Below, in pieces: positions 35,530 to 47,512 of a stretch of DNA of 64,000 nucleotides. Location: the NCBI GenBank assembly GCA_030435675.1, contig CM059625.1, forward strand, positions 13,206,001 through 13,270,000. Direction: 5' to 3'. The notes under the pieces are model-generated. The model saw nothing but the letters and a program-made list of their open reading frames with translations. It had not been told where the DNA came from and did not search any database. The stretch's first letter is position 1, and every line of letters begins with the position of its first letter. This DNA is from Steinernema hermaphroditum. Its lineage: Eukaryota > Nematoda > Chromadorea > Rhabditida > Steinernematidae. The position numbers and the translations under genes were made by a program.

Positions 35530-36367
35530 GACGATCTCGCGGTGATAATGCTGGTCGTTTGTGTATCTGACTCCGATACTGTTGACTAAACAAGGATAAA
35601 CTCTATTTGAATCCAATATATACGAGCATATACTGTTTCCACTATGGCACACAAAAATTTGGAGTCTTTACACATTTCACCTAATGTTTAATGGCGAAGA
35701 AGCTTCTGTCTCGCAAAAGTAACGAAAGTTCGCCTTCGGTTATCATTAAGGGACTGGCAAAATGTGCAGCGAAAGATCGAAAAGTATGAAAAATTAGAAA
35801 CGTTGACAGAATTTGCGGTCAGGTGTCATTGCTATCAGTATCTTATCTTCCTTAATTTTCAATGTTTATACTGAAGAGGAGCTAGGTTCTTTTGGATCTG
35901 AAAATGTTTTGAAGAAAGATCGTTGTGTGGGATTCCATGCATCATCCAGATTCTCAAAGACGTTGACTGTTATTTCGCGTATGAATCAAAGCACAACGTT
36001 CTAAAATCTTTAAACGTCATCCACGAATCCGAATATTTCAATTCCTTACAATATATAAATTCTCGATTGTTTGAAAGGTATATTCAGTGACCAGGATGTT
36101 CAGCTGTGTCAACGACTATATCGGCTTTCATTATTTACGTTTGCGTTTTTTTTTTTTTGTTGCTTGTACAATTCGATCGATCATAAAATCATTTATTATC
36201 TTCTTTCCGTTCGCGAAAGCACTTTGCAGAATAAGCAGTACTCTCACAAAAGCGCTCTCTGCAACGTGAAATGCCCAACAACAAGTGGCTAATAAATATA
36301 TTATGTAACAGGGCAGGCAGCACCATCTGATCAAACAAAATACAAATACATCGTTTTGATTCGTCTC
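35530..36367. other. Convergent 3' intergenic region
   Basis: Between importin alpha (+) and efa-6 (-). A/T-rich; contains the efa-6 polyadenylation signal at 36192-36197 and no coding-like stretch that I can support. Confidence 0.55.
36192..36197 (-). terminator. AATAAA polyadenylation signal, probably of efa-6
   Basis: AATAAA on the minus strand about 170 nt after the efa-6 stop codon. Confidence 0.5.
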
Positions 36368-39300
36368 TTACTTCGCAGCGACGATCGCTTCGTTGTAGCT
36401 ACTTCGATCTTCGTTGTCTTTGGCACAAAGAGAACGAGAACCTACGGCCGACGGCTTCTTCGACGTATCCAGCTTCTTTTCCAGAATTCGGACGTACGTC
36501 AAATAGCGATCACGCTGCAAACATTAATCGTTAAACGAAAATAAATGCGCTAATTGGGGTACCTCGCTCTCCAAGTACCTCTCCCTGTAGAAGTAGTCGT
36601 AGACGACCTTCCCCCGAGACTTGAGTGGAGGGGCTTCTGAACGTAGTTGCTCTAGACGGTCGCTCATCTCTTTAACTTTGTCGTTGTGAGCTCTGAGCTG
36701 TTCATACTGGAATTACAACAGTCAGAAGGGACGTCGCATTCTTTAACAAACCAAGGAATTGTGAGAGGGTTGAGATGGGAAGCAAGGCTTGTAGAAGAAC
36801 TCCGGCTTCGACGAGACAGGCGCCGAAAGAACTGGAGAGGAGAAGGCGGCGGCGACGTAATTTATTGCATCTACCCATTTCTGAACCTCGCCTGGACTGC
36901 TGAAAGCGAAAACCTCATGATTTACGGCTCATCTCGTGAGCGCGTTACAATGCACTCCATGCAATGTCAGATAGTGTCAACGTGTGTGGTCTCGCAGTCA
37001 ATGACACACGTTACGGCAAAACGAGTTACCGTAGCTACCAATTATGCATTTTTGAACGCTTTAAAATCGCCGTACCTCGTTTGAAAGAGATATTCCCCCA
37101 AGTTCGCCGTCCGCAGACGGAAGACGTGCTGCTTCTTTTTGTAGTCCTGAGGTACTTCGGCCAGACAGTGGTGCAGCATTATGCAGTTGTTGTATGTCTG
37201 GAAGGCACCGTTCTGGAAGCCCTTTTCGTTTTTGTGCAGGTATAGCACGAGCCCCCGGACTGTTGCGTAAAGCATTCTCCAACTTCTTCGACCAAATGGC
37301 GCTGAAGTTCACATGTTTTTCTTTGATCTTTGATCGTTGCCTACTTTTCTTCCCGTCTGAGTCGTACATGGCCTTCCTCATGACCCATCCGTTCTTGTAT
37401 TCGACCATGTTGCTCGGATGGACCAACACGGACTGCTGTCGATGGATGCGATCGGTGAGTGTGCACATGCTCGTGTCCTTAGACCTATTTCCACTGGAGG
37501 AGGTTTTGGAACTAAAGGCAGTTTTTTAAATGAAGGTATTGCGCAGTTGAGTCTTACATGTTCCACACAAACGGTTTCTCCTTGACGGCCGAATATAGCG
37601 TCTTGAGGAGAGTGCACTCGTATTGGAACTCCGTATGCGCAAGGTTGTTGACGAATTCCCTGCTCGTCATGTGTTTGCTTACATTCTACAATGTTAGTTG
37701 TACGCTAACATTTAGCTACCTTGGTCACTTACGTTTCCGTGCAAGTCTGTGTTCAGCAAGATGAGGGCACAAACGAGAGCGTGCACTTTGTCTAAAGAGT
37801 TTAGTAGAGGTCTCAACTTTGAATCGGCATGGACGCACCACTAGAGCCGAAGATGTCCGGATTAGACTCGTGATACCTGTCAGAGAACTTCTTCAGCAGC
37901 CTAGCCCTTTCGGAGCTTTCTCCCTTGAGAGCGACCTTCTCCAGGAAAAGTCTCAGCGCCGCATCGATGCGGACTCCTCCGATACTGAACAGTTTCATGA
38001 ACTCAGCCGCCAGTTTTTCTCCATATTCATCCCTAATAGTCAACGATAACTTCTGTTCACAAATACTCTGTCGAATACCTTCGCAGCAGGATCATGGTGA
38101 TGTCATCAGGGGTGTAGCCGTCGAGGACGAACAGTTCCCTTGCCAGTGACTCCACCGCACTCAGCTCTCGCTCATCTTCTAAACAGTCGCACTCACATGC
38201 CGCGCCCACCATCATTATTACCGCTCTTCGAAAGGGGCTGACTCCTGCTCACATCGTCGTTTGTGTGCACATCTGCTCCATTGGAGGTGGACGAACTGGA
38301 GAAGTTGTCGGCCTGCGAGCTGGAGGCGTCGGCGTCTCCATTGTGAGGTACCACCTGGGGCTGTTCCGGAATGGCTCCCTCTTCCGATGCGTGGTTCGCC
38401 ATTTCCTCGACGTTTACGGTCATCGACGAAAACCAGTCTTGCGATGCAGTGGTCTCCTAAAAGGCAAATCCATTAGAACGGCGCTCGAGCTACCTGTGCA
38501 AGCGCCAAACGTGGTGCGATGTGGTATTTGATTTAGATTTACCAAATGGTTGCACGGCTGCGCAGATCGCTGCGACGAATGAGCGGTGCTAATTGCCTTC
38601 TTTTGCGAAATCGCGTGGGACTTTCAGAATGTCCTCTTTCTATTATTATTATATAAAACATTTAGAAAGATGAAGTGTTCGAGACGAAGCAATAGCAAAA
38701 TCATCCGATAGGGTTGAGTCACGCCTATTCCCGGAAAGTGAATCTTTGGCTGCGACTTTTCAGCACGAAACACGCTATGCAATACTTTGCACTAACAATA
38801 TCGAAAGATTTCAATAGTGAGATTGCACCGAAAACACTTCGTGGAAAGCGCTTTTCAGTGGACGAAAACGGCCTGCCTTCTCTTAATTTGCCCAGTGAGT
38901 TGTTCACAAAAGTGGGCGAAGGCGCAATGTTTCTGACTCAATCTCAAACTCCTACTGTTACTCTAACTACTTATTATGTTTCTCTTCTATAAATGAGAAA
39001 TGGTGATTATGTCACAGTGCGCGACTTTGTGAAATTTCAATTAGTTGCGTGAGCATCCGTGAGTCATTTGCGAACAGGTTCCTTAAGTGCCACAAAAACA
39101 GCAATGACTGCAAACTGATAAGACTAGGAAGAGCGGTTCGCTGTGGAAGCAGTTTTCGGGAAGTGCCGCCAGGTGGTTGAGCTACGTCAGATTTAATTTG
39201 ATTACAAGGAAATAGGTCAATGTTTCCTGCTTTCGAGATTTTTTTCTCTTCTTCGTCTATTTCGCACGACTACCGTTGAAAAAAAGATATAAATGCAACA

Positions 39301-40554
39301 CGAAAGTCGCAATGAGCTACAAAAGTTACAGTTTTCGCATGCTTTCTCAAACTAGAACTAGCGAGAAGTTAGAGTCAAGGAACACCGCAGAAAAACGCGG
39401 ACAGTTCGCCGCGTGTCCTAACAAGCTCCTTCAAAAGTACACAAATCAAAAAGCGCCCATTTGCTATATTAAAAGACGTCAAAACAAAAGTACGTCTACG
39501 ACGATCTCATTTACATTTTCGGTTTTTTGACACATTTTTTGCTTGACGCGAGCAAGTACTTTTGAGAACCTTGGAGGAGCGGAAGTGGAAGCGTTACGAA
39601 GAGCCGTCGTTATCTGGCAGCAAAAAGATTATTTGGTTAAAGTTCAGAACCCAAAAACCAGCTGCTAATTTCGGTTTAGCTTTGAAGATTCGCTAGCTAA
39701 TAAACAAAACTAATCAAGCACGTATTCGGCGGACATACTGTGGCATTCCAAGAGAAGCACGATAATATCAGCGTTGACGTGAGGTTTCGACTGAACAGCG
39801 TTTGCTTTTTGCAATTTGGACAAAGTGGGGAAAATATTTTCACATTATTTTTTAAAGATTCCGACGTTTTATGAAAACAGCTCTCTTTCATAAACAGTAC
39901 TTGCATTTCCTCTTCAACTATTCTGCGTCTGTGTTTATGTAACAGCGCGCTTCGAAGTAATGCCATGTTTATGGGAACGAGAAGCAGATGATGTACCTTG
40001 TTTTCGGAGCTCTCGTTGGAGTCCCCGTTCTCCACTCTCGGAGTGGGCACTTCGTCGTCTTTGGCGCTAAGAACGTGTTGAGACTGAGATTCTTGCACTC
40101 CTGAGGACATGATGGCGGCGGCGTACTCCTTTTGTAGCCGTCGCTGCTTGTGCACCGAAGGGAAGTCGTCGAACATGCCCCTACGGACGTTGCTGTCGTT
40201 GTTGACGTCGATGTTCGGAGGTAGTTGGTCTTGTCGCACCTGGAAGCCCCTCTCATACTCTACGGATATTTACTTCATAATTACTTTGGCATAGCTGGGT
40301 GAGATCTTGTGGTTTATGTGCAGCATCTTGTCGCCCGTCATGACGAACGCCTCATAGCGAGGAGAACGCACAGAGGCGACGGGCGATGCCGATTCTTCGG
40401 AATCGCGCCTCGAAGGACTCGGCGGAAGGTCGTCAAGAAGTCTGCGTGGCCCGAGCACGTGCACTTCTCGCCGAGGCGTCGACTGCAGAGTGGGAATGCT
40501 CGTCTTCGAGCGGCCTCCCACGTCTGCCGGCAGAGCCGACGCAAGCTCGGCCAT
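36368..40554 (-). CDS. efa-6: EFA-6-like Arf6 exchange factor (Sec7-PH protein)
   Basis: Twelve exons (40285-40554, 39997-40239, 38222-38456, 38079-38178, 37839-38032, 37733-37791, 37558-37685, 37345-37511, 37076-37301, 36752-36899, 36563-36706, 36368-36514) give 686 residues, all junctions in phase. The N-terminal 250 residues are mostly disordered, Ser/Asp-rich, with one ordered-looking motif near residues 66-90 (FVMTGDKMLHINHKISPSY), resembling the N-terminal microtubule-regulating motif of C. elegans EFA-6. The Sec7 domain (about 250-410) has the catalytic glutamate in FLEKVALKGESSERARLL and the signature ALVCALILLNTDLHG. The PH domain (about 447-560) starts YKNGWVMRKA and includes GRRSWRMLYATVRGLVLYL. 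A helical coiled-coil region closes the protein. EFA6/PSD proteins activate Arf6 at the plasma membrane; in worms EFA-6 also limits cortical microtubule growth and axon regrowth (known for C. elegans). Intron 2 is long (38457-39996), possibly allowing a shorter form lacking the N-terminus. Confidence 0.92.
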
Positions 40555-40557
40555 CGT

Positions 40558-40565
40558 CTGAAACA
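40558..40565 (-). promoter_or_regulatory. Candidate trans-splice acceptor of efa-6
   Basis: On the minus strand TGTTTCAG ends 3 nt before the predicted start ATG. It lies in the 197-nt gap after the dehydrogenase stop codon, so the message may be downstream in an operon. Confidence 0.5.
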
Positions 40566-40751
40566 GCATCCACATTCGATGCTACTCAGCAGCAATGGAA
40601 TAATCAAAGTATTCTAGGCGTACAAACGCACGAACGAACAGTTCAGAACGGAGAGAGCGTAAAAAATCAAAAACTTTATCGATTCACTGCAAGTAATTAG
40701 CACTTGTCAGCAAGGCACCTATGGCGATGAAGAGACAATGGCCGAAAACCC

Positions 40752-42291
40752 TTAAGGGGGCATGCGGAGAGACCCGTCGAGACGAATGACTTCGCCGTTC
40801 AAATAGCGGTTTTCGAGAATGTGCTGCACGAGAGCGCCATACTCCTCGGGGTTGCCGATGCGGTTGGGGTTCGGCACGAGCTGACCGAGATATGTCTTCA
40901 CCTGAAAAGACGAACATTCTTAAATGATACGAAGGCCTTTCACAGCGAGAAAATGTCACTTTGCCATTTTCCCTAAATGTGTATACACAAACACCAGACT
41001 TAAACCGATATTTGCCATGACGAAAAAGAAGATTAGCACCGCAAACGTTGTCTGTATCATCGATTCTAGGAAAGCACCTCTGCTGACGATAGCGCTGTTT
41101 TCCAATTTCGGCTAATGGAATTTGAGGAGATGTCTCGCAATTAATTACCGCGCATGGTTCGGAGATCATCCAGTTCACCTCGTACACGTTCTTTTCCGTG
41201 TAGGCGTTTGCATGGACTCTATTAGCAGAAAAGGACCTTATTGTCGCGCAGCTCAAGCGTGACTGCTTTAGTATGCTGCGATCCCTATCAAACTTACGTC
41301 ATTTCATTATTCAAATAGGATTTAGCAGAGGCGTTTTGGGTAATCAGAATAATTACCTTTTCCGGCAACGACGAAAGCATCGGAGTGTCAAAAAGACCGG
41401 GGGCGATGGTCATAACACGGATTCCGTCGTCGGCGAAGTCGCGAGCCAGTGGCAGAGTAATCGCCGCGATGGCGCCTTTGGAGGCGGAATAAGCGGACTA
41501 AACTGACGACACCTTAACAGGAAAGCCCTTCCACAGAAGCTCCTACCTGACCCGTTTGTCCATCGAAAGCGGCCACGGAAGCCGTGTTGATGAACACACC
41601 GCGTTGGTTCATGTCGTCTTTCGGGTTCTGGCCCATCACCTCGGCGCCGTGTCGAATTACATTGAAAGTACCGATCACGTTAACGTTCAACGTTCTCTGG
41701 ATCTTGTCCAGCTCGGCCATCTTGCCCTTCTTGAAGTTATACAGCTTGAAGGCATAGGCAATTCCGGCGCAGTTCACAACTCCGTCGACGCGTCCGAATT
41801 CCGACTTCACCTTAGCGAAAGCCGCCTTAACATCCGATTCGCTCGTAACGTCGGCAGGCGTGAAAATACAGTTTTTGCCAAGTTGCTTCGCCACTTCCTC
41901 TCCCTTCGACGTGGGCAAATCGAGGATTGCTACTTTGGCGCCTTGATTGATTAGGCGGGCAGCTGTTCCATGACCGAGGCCAGAGGCTGCACCGGTGACG
42001 ACGGTCACTAGACCCTGAAAGCGTACAGTTCGGCTATCTTATGGCTAGTACGAAGGTAAAGCCTTTTAATAAGAAGAAATGGGTTCATTTTGTGATGCAG
42101 TCGTGGATAAAAACACTGAAGCAGAAAGACAGCATGAGCGTTACTGATATGTCTCAGATGCTAATGAGATCGGGGATTCCGAGAATGGCGAGCATGGTGA
42201 AAGCAAAAGCTACTATAGGAAGAGGAAGGTTATTGTTTACAGGGCATAATATAAAAGATCTCACCTTGGTTGAACGGATCGCTGAGCTCAT
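40752..42291 (-). CDS. ard-1: HSD17B10-like short-chain dehydrogenase (3-hydroxyacyl-CoA dehydrogenase type 2)
   Basis: Four exons (42265-42291, 41547-42014, 41357-41497, 40752-40901) give 261 residues, the same length as human HSD17B10. The cofactor-binding motif [10 protein letters not shown] is near residues 17-26. The NAG motif reads [10 protein letters not shown], the catalytic Ser is in [10 protein letters not shown], and the Tyr-x3-Lys pair is [11 protein letters not shown], followed by [14 protein letters not shown]. The insert between NAG and Ser and the ending [15 protein letters not shown] match this subfamily. It is a mitochondrial NAD-dependent enzyme that oxidises short branched 3-hydroxyacyl-CoAs (isoleucine breakdown); in animals it also belongs to the tRNA m1R9 methyltransferase and RNase P complexes, not inferable here. 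Exon 1 is only nine codons (MSSAIRSTK). The last intron (40902-41356) is long. The stop lies 197 nt before efa-6 on the same strand. Confidence 0.93.
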
Positions 42292-43884
42292 CTCGAAAGG
42301 GCTTCAATACCGGTTTTTTGTCTGAAACACTTCCGTTGTTATCGTCGATAACGCACCAACAAGAGGAACTAATCCGAGCAAAAACGGATGCGCAAAGTGC
42401 GCAATAAATCGGTTACTTTGCAGCCATTGGAGATTAATCGCGGGTATATCAGATATGCGCATGTGTTGGAAGTTCGAACGTGGGAACAGTATGGAACGCC
42501 TCCCCGCGTCCCTTTTGCCGCCCCATGCCAAAGAACCTATCGCCGAGGGCCAGATGGATATCGGCGGCTGAAACGGAGCGCAGTCAACAGGCAGTCCGCT
42601 ATGGGAGAAGACGGCCTTCCTACGAGGGCACTGACCGCCTTTGCGTCATTCCGCAGCTCCATTGCGCCCATAAATAACCGAATTAACAGCACACAAAATA
42701 TTGGATTTTTGGGCCAATTAATCACAAGGCTTTCATCAAATTTGGAGAGACTTCCACAACTTTTAGCGGCAGTAGCGCTAAATGGACTGTTGAACGGGGC
42801 CTTAGCAATCAGTTCAAAGACTTACACCCTCATCGTAATGACCAACTGTGCACGTTCCGATGCATTAGGCTGCGGCTATCGAATGGACTGTACAGAACAG
42901 CTAGAACCTCTGCGGCCCGCGGGAACGATCGATTCTCACCCGTCAGCTGTGATTGTCACTTTTCCTCGCTTCCGTCGACGACCCAAGTACGATCGGCCGA
43001 GTTGTACGAGGGCGGCAAAGCAGAATTTTTCGAAGAGCCTGAATCAGGGACAATGATGATTTGAAATGCTGTCTGAAAATTCACACTTTCTTCTGAGTGA
43101 TGCGTTCGAGTTTCTGCATCACCTCTTCTCTACATTTAAGCGCTATGCTTCACCCAGCTCCTTCCATCTAGCGTTTTGAGTTCGGATAAAGTCAAGACAT
43201 AAGCCTGAGGGAAACTGTATAGCTTAGCGTGCCGATATCGGAATTTACTCTCACAGTGAATGAATATGCTCTATTCCGCTGTTGTTTTTGACTAGCTGAG
43301 AAATTGGCTTCCTTCGTGGTGCACTACTTTCAGATTGGGCTGTTATGTAATGGGAACACTTGGGAAAACTTTATGTAACCACCGCTACAAATAAGATAAT
43401 AGTGTACTGCTTATAATTTTCTTTCAGCGATTTCTGCTCATTGGATGCATCTTTATGAAAAAGCGTCACTGATTACTTACCCATCAGTTGATAGAGTATC
43501 TGTTGCAACATTCAAGCTACTTTTGAGAAGTTCATGCAAAACTTGCACTTCTTGACATGAGTTGTCATAATTTACTATTACGTCGTGTTGCAATTCGTCT
43601 ATGTTTTCCTAACACTAGTGTTTTTAACAAATCGACAACTTCTGGTTTTGAAGTTTTTCGTTGCCAAATGGCTCGGGAAGCCTTGTAAACATAAATACGC
43701 TGAATGTAAAACTATAGAATACCACCATACAAATAACACTGCAAAGTTTAGACGCATCGCATGCAGGGAGCACTTTCCACTGCGAAAGCGATGTCGCGTT
43801 GTCGAGCATATCCATTTATTTCGTGCTGTCGTCATATATTTTAAGACACAGTTGAACAGTCGTCGTTCTTTTCAGCACACTGAC
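42292..43884. other. Divergent intergenic region, no confident gene
   Basis: Between the dehydrogenase (-) and rpn-1 (+) and presumably holding both promoters. A 222-codon open + frame (42388-43056) has no domain, no splice structure and irregular composition; I do not call it. Confidence 0.5.
43866..43875 (+). promoter_or_regulatory. Candidate trans-splice acceptor of rpn-1
   Basis: TTCTTTTCAG ending 9 nt before the predicted start codon, with no upstream exon required by the model. Confidence 0.55.
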
Positions 43885-46800
43885 ATGGTTTCCCAAGCTC
43901 AGACCCCAGACAAAAAGGAAGAGGTCCCCAAGGAAAAGAAGGAAGTGCCTGTGCCTCCCAGAAGGGAGGAACTCAGCGATGATGACCGCAAGCTTCAGGA
44001 CGACCTGAACATGCTGGTCGAGCGGTTGGCCGACTCGAACGTCGCGCTCCACACTTCTTCCCTCGACACCATGAAGAACCTCATTCGGGCCTCGACCACG
44101 TCGATGACTTCGGTTCCGAAGCCGCTGAAGTTCATGCACAGTCACTATCCGAAGATGAAGGAGATCTTCCACTCCATGAGCGCTGGAAAGGCAAAGCAGC
44201 TTTGTGCTGATCTTGTCTCTGTCCTCGCCATGACTTCTGGCGACAAGGGAGACTGCATCAACTTCCGTCTGAAGGGAATGCACGATCCCATCGGAGACTG
44301 GGGACACGAATACGTTCGGTGGGATATCACATTTTAGTCTAGTTCTTATTCCCTGCTTTTAGTCACTTGTCGATGGAAATGTCCGATGAGTGGAAAGCGG
44401 CCGCAGAGAACCCCTCTCGTCGCGAAGAACTTCTCTCTTTGGTGCGACACATTGTCGGCTACAACATGAAGCACAACGGAGAAGTTGAAGCTTGCGATCT
44501 TCTCACAGAGATTGACCGACTCGACCTCCTCCTCGAGTACGTCGAGGAAGTGGACCATGGACGCGTTTGCATGTACCTCCTCTCCTGTGCCCCTCTCACT
44601 CCCGATCCGGACAACCAGGTGCTTATGCGAACTTCCAAGGACCTCTACATGAAGTTCGGCAAACCTCTCGAGGCCCTCCGCTGTGCCATCATGCTGAACG
44701 ATGTTCCTCTCTGCCGCGATATTTTCCTCGGTTGCGATAATGTGTAAGCCACATGCCTGAGAAAGATTGTGTTTAATGGAAGCAATTTAGGTTGATCCAG
44801 AAGCAGATGGCTATCGTCCTTGGTCGTCATCAAATTTTCCTCGAGCTTGAGGACGTGGACAACGCAGACAAACTCATCGAATTGAATTCCAACTCGAACC
44901 TCCACCACTACTTCCACTCTCTCGGCCGTGAACTTGACATTATGGAACCGAAGACCCCTGAAGGCATCTACAAATCGCATCTCGAGCAGAGCCGTCCCTT
45001 CGGAGGATCCTCCTCCGCTGACAGTCCTCGTCTGAACCTCGCCGCTGCCTTCGTGAATGGCTTCGTCAACTGTGGATTCAGTGTTGACAAGATGATGTCG
45101 GAGTCGGACGATGCGAACCGCTGGTTCTACAAGAACAAAGAGTACGGTATGCTTTCCTCGGCTGCTAGCCAGGGTCTCGTCTGGCGATGGAACATCGATG
45201 CCGGTCTTGCTCAATGTGATCGCTTCCTCTATGTGAACGATGATTTCATCAAGGTAGAAACATGTCTTTTGGCGATTTCTTCTATTCCGATGCATTTATA
45301 GGCTGGAACACTCCTTGCCATCGGCATTATCTCCAGTGGAATCCAGGACACTTGTGACCCAGCTTCAGCTCTTCTGATCGATCACGTTCACAGCGATCGC
45401 GCTGTAATGCGTATTGGTTCCGTTTTTGGCTTGGGCCTTGCCTATGCCAACTCTAAGAGGCATGCCGTCCTCAAGGAAGAAGAGACCGGTGTCGTCTACG
45501 AGCTCAAGAAGGTTCTCTCCTGCACGAAGCTCTCCGCCAACAACGAAGTGAAGGGACTCGCTGGTCTCTCACTCGGTTTTGTGCTGGTCGGCACCGCTGA
45601 TGACGCTACCGCTATGGAAATGCTCCAGTTCTTGATGGAGAAGAACGCTGCCGAGCTGGCTGACCCGAACATGCGCTTCGTCGCCCTCGGAATCGCCCTC
45701 ATCTTCCTTGGAACCCAAGAGAAGAGCGATGTGTTCGTCGAGAGCTTGCGTTCGCTGCCCGAGCCCTTCGGCAGCATGGTCTCCACTCTCGTCGACGTCT
45801 GTGCCTATGCAGGAACGGGAAATGTCCTCAAGATCCAGAAGCTACTCCATCTGTGCTCCGAGCACTACGAAGCCAAGGAAGAGCCTAAGAAGAGCGAGCT
45901 TCGCAAGAAGGCCCCCATGAGCTTCGAACGTTTCCCATCGGGAAGCCGTCTCCCTGGATCGTCCGGAGGGGCCAGTGGAAGCCAGTCGTCCTCCGCTCGC
46001 CGAAGCACTCCTCAACCACAACCCGCTCCTCAAAAGGAGGATCTTTCGTCGCAACAAGCCGTTGCCGTTCTCGGTATCGGTCTTATCTCCATGGGAGAAG
46101 AAATCGGCAGTCAGATGAGCCTCAGAACCTTTGGACACTTGGTAAGCTTTTGAGCTCCGAGCCTCGCTTATATTCTTCTCTAGATGCGCTACGGAGAACC
46201 CGTCATTCGCCGTGCTGTCCCTCTAGCCCTCTCTCTGATCAGCGTCTCCAACCCTCAACTCAACATTCTCGAGACTCTCAGCAAGTACAGTCACGATTCC
46301 GATGCGGAAACAGCGCACAACGCCATTCTGGCTCTTGGATTGGTGGGCGCCGGAACGAACAACGCTCGTCTGGTCTCCATGCTCCGTCAGCTGGCCACCT
46401 ACCATCACAAGGACCAGATCAGTCTTATGCTTGTTCGTATTGCCCAGGGTCTGACCCACTTGGGCAAGGGAACGATGACTCTGAATCCCTTCCATTCCGA
46501 CAGACAGCTTATGTGCCCTGCAGCCGTCGCCGGTCTTTTCGCCACCTGCTTTGCCTTCCTCGATGGCAACAACTGTAAGTGCTATAGATCGACTCTCCAG
46601 TATCCTTATACCTTGCTTCAGCTGTCCTCAGCAACCGTCAGCACTATCTGATGTATTGCCTTGTTCCCGCCATGCAGCCTCGTCATCTGATCACCCTCAT
46701 CGAGGACGAAGACAGGCCAGGAAACCTGAAGCAGATCAACGTCTCCGTTCGCGTCGGTCAAGCTGTCGACGTCGTCGCCCAGGCCGGTAAACCGAAGACC

Positions 46801-46968
46801 ATCACCGGATTCCAGACGCACACCACTCCCGTGCTTCTGGCTTTCGGCGAGCGCGCAGAACTGGCTACCGACGAGTTCATCCCACTGTCGCCTTACCTTG
46901 AAGGCTTGGTTATTGTCAAAAAGAATCCAGAGTATGAGGCAACCTCGTTGCTCCGCAGCAAGAAATAA
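43885..46968 (+). CDS. rpn-1: 26S proteasome regulatory subunit RPN-1 (PSMD2)
   Basis: Six exons (43885-44318, 44363-44743, 44791-45253, 45302-46141, 46184-46574, 46622-46968) give 951 residues. The N-terminus is a charged Lys/Glu/Pro-rich stretch, then the helical [23 protein letters not shown] region found at the start of Rpn1. Proteasome/cyclosome (PC) repeats are visible as Gly/Ala-rich helical pairs: [56 protein letters not shown] Ser/Gln/Pro-rich insert (about residues 647-685) interrupts the repeat array, as in other Rpn1 proteins. The C-terminal beta-like domain ends near a [12 protein letters not shown] segment. Rpn1 is the base scaffold that binds ubiquitin-like shuttle factors and the Ubp6 deubiquitinase. 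It is essential housekeeping and the codon choice is strongly biased to C-ending codons, which fits high expression. Confidence 0.96.
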
Positions 46969-47512
46969 GCTGCATTTAACTTATTTTGCTCTTGGTAATG
47001 TAATATGAACTGTGTAAATTACAATAAACTTGATGGTTTTTATGATTGAGGAGTCATTCAATCGATGAAAACAAACGCTAAAAACACCGCATCAAACGAA
47101 TTCTAGGCATTTTGCGAAAGTATCTGGTTACAATGATCAGCTGATCTGAAGTCGGTAGTAAAGTGAACGTCGCACATTTTCCCGTGAAATTGCATATCAT
47201 ACGAATTGGTTGTGACTGTACACAATGCGTCACTGACTGTGGCGGTATTTACAAACGCACGACTAAATATAGTGACGCCGTTGCAGATGTTGCTTTCCTC
47301 TTCGCGTCGCAAGGCCGCTCTGGCGGTCAACCGCGCAACGACATGTGCTCGCCGCAGCGGCGAAAAATGCGATGGGCGAAGATGGACGGAAGGACGCGCG
47401 CTCCCCCTCGCTTGACTCTGATCGACATAGAGCTGGCCCGGACATTTCGCTTCATCTTTATCCGATTCCAGCGAGTTGCATACTTTCAGACGTTCCCGCG
47501 AATCGTCGCGAC
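46969..47512. other. Intergenic spacer between rpn-1 and the BTB gene
   Basis: Contains the rpn-1 polyadenylation signal and, at the end, a TACTTTCAG acceptor (47481-47489) 23 nt before the BTB start. In the BTB reading frame the upstream sequence stays open back to 47345, so an earlier start cannot be excluded. Confidence 0.5.
47023..47028 (+). terminator. AATAAA polyadenylation signal of rpn-1
   Basis: Canonical AATAAA about 55 nt after the rpn-1 stop codon. Confidence 0.75.

Noticed and set aside
40902..41356. Coding-like stretch in the last dehydrogenase intron
   Set aside because: Joining exon 3 directly to the exon at 40901 gives the exact family length and sequence; including the stretch would insert unrelated residues.
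42041..42325. 94-codon open + strand frame
   Set aside because: Covers the first intron and first exon of the minus-strand dehydrogenase, whose model is strongly supported.
42388..43056. 222-codon open + strand frame upstream of rpn-1
   Set aside because: Uneven composition, no family match and no splice partner; lies in a divergent promoter region.
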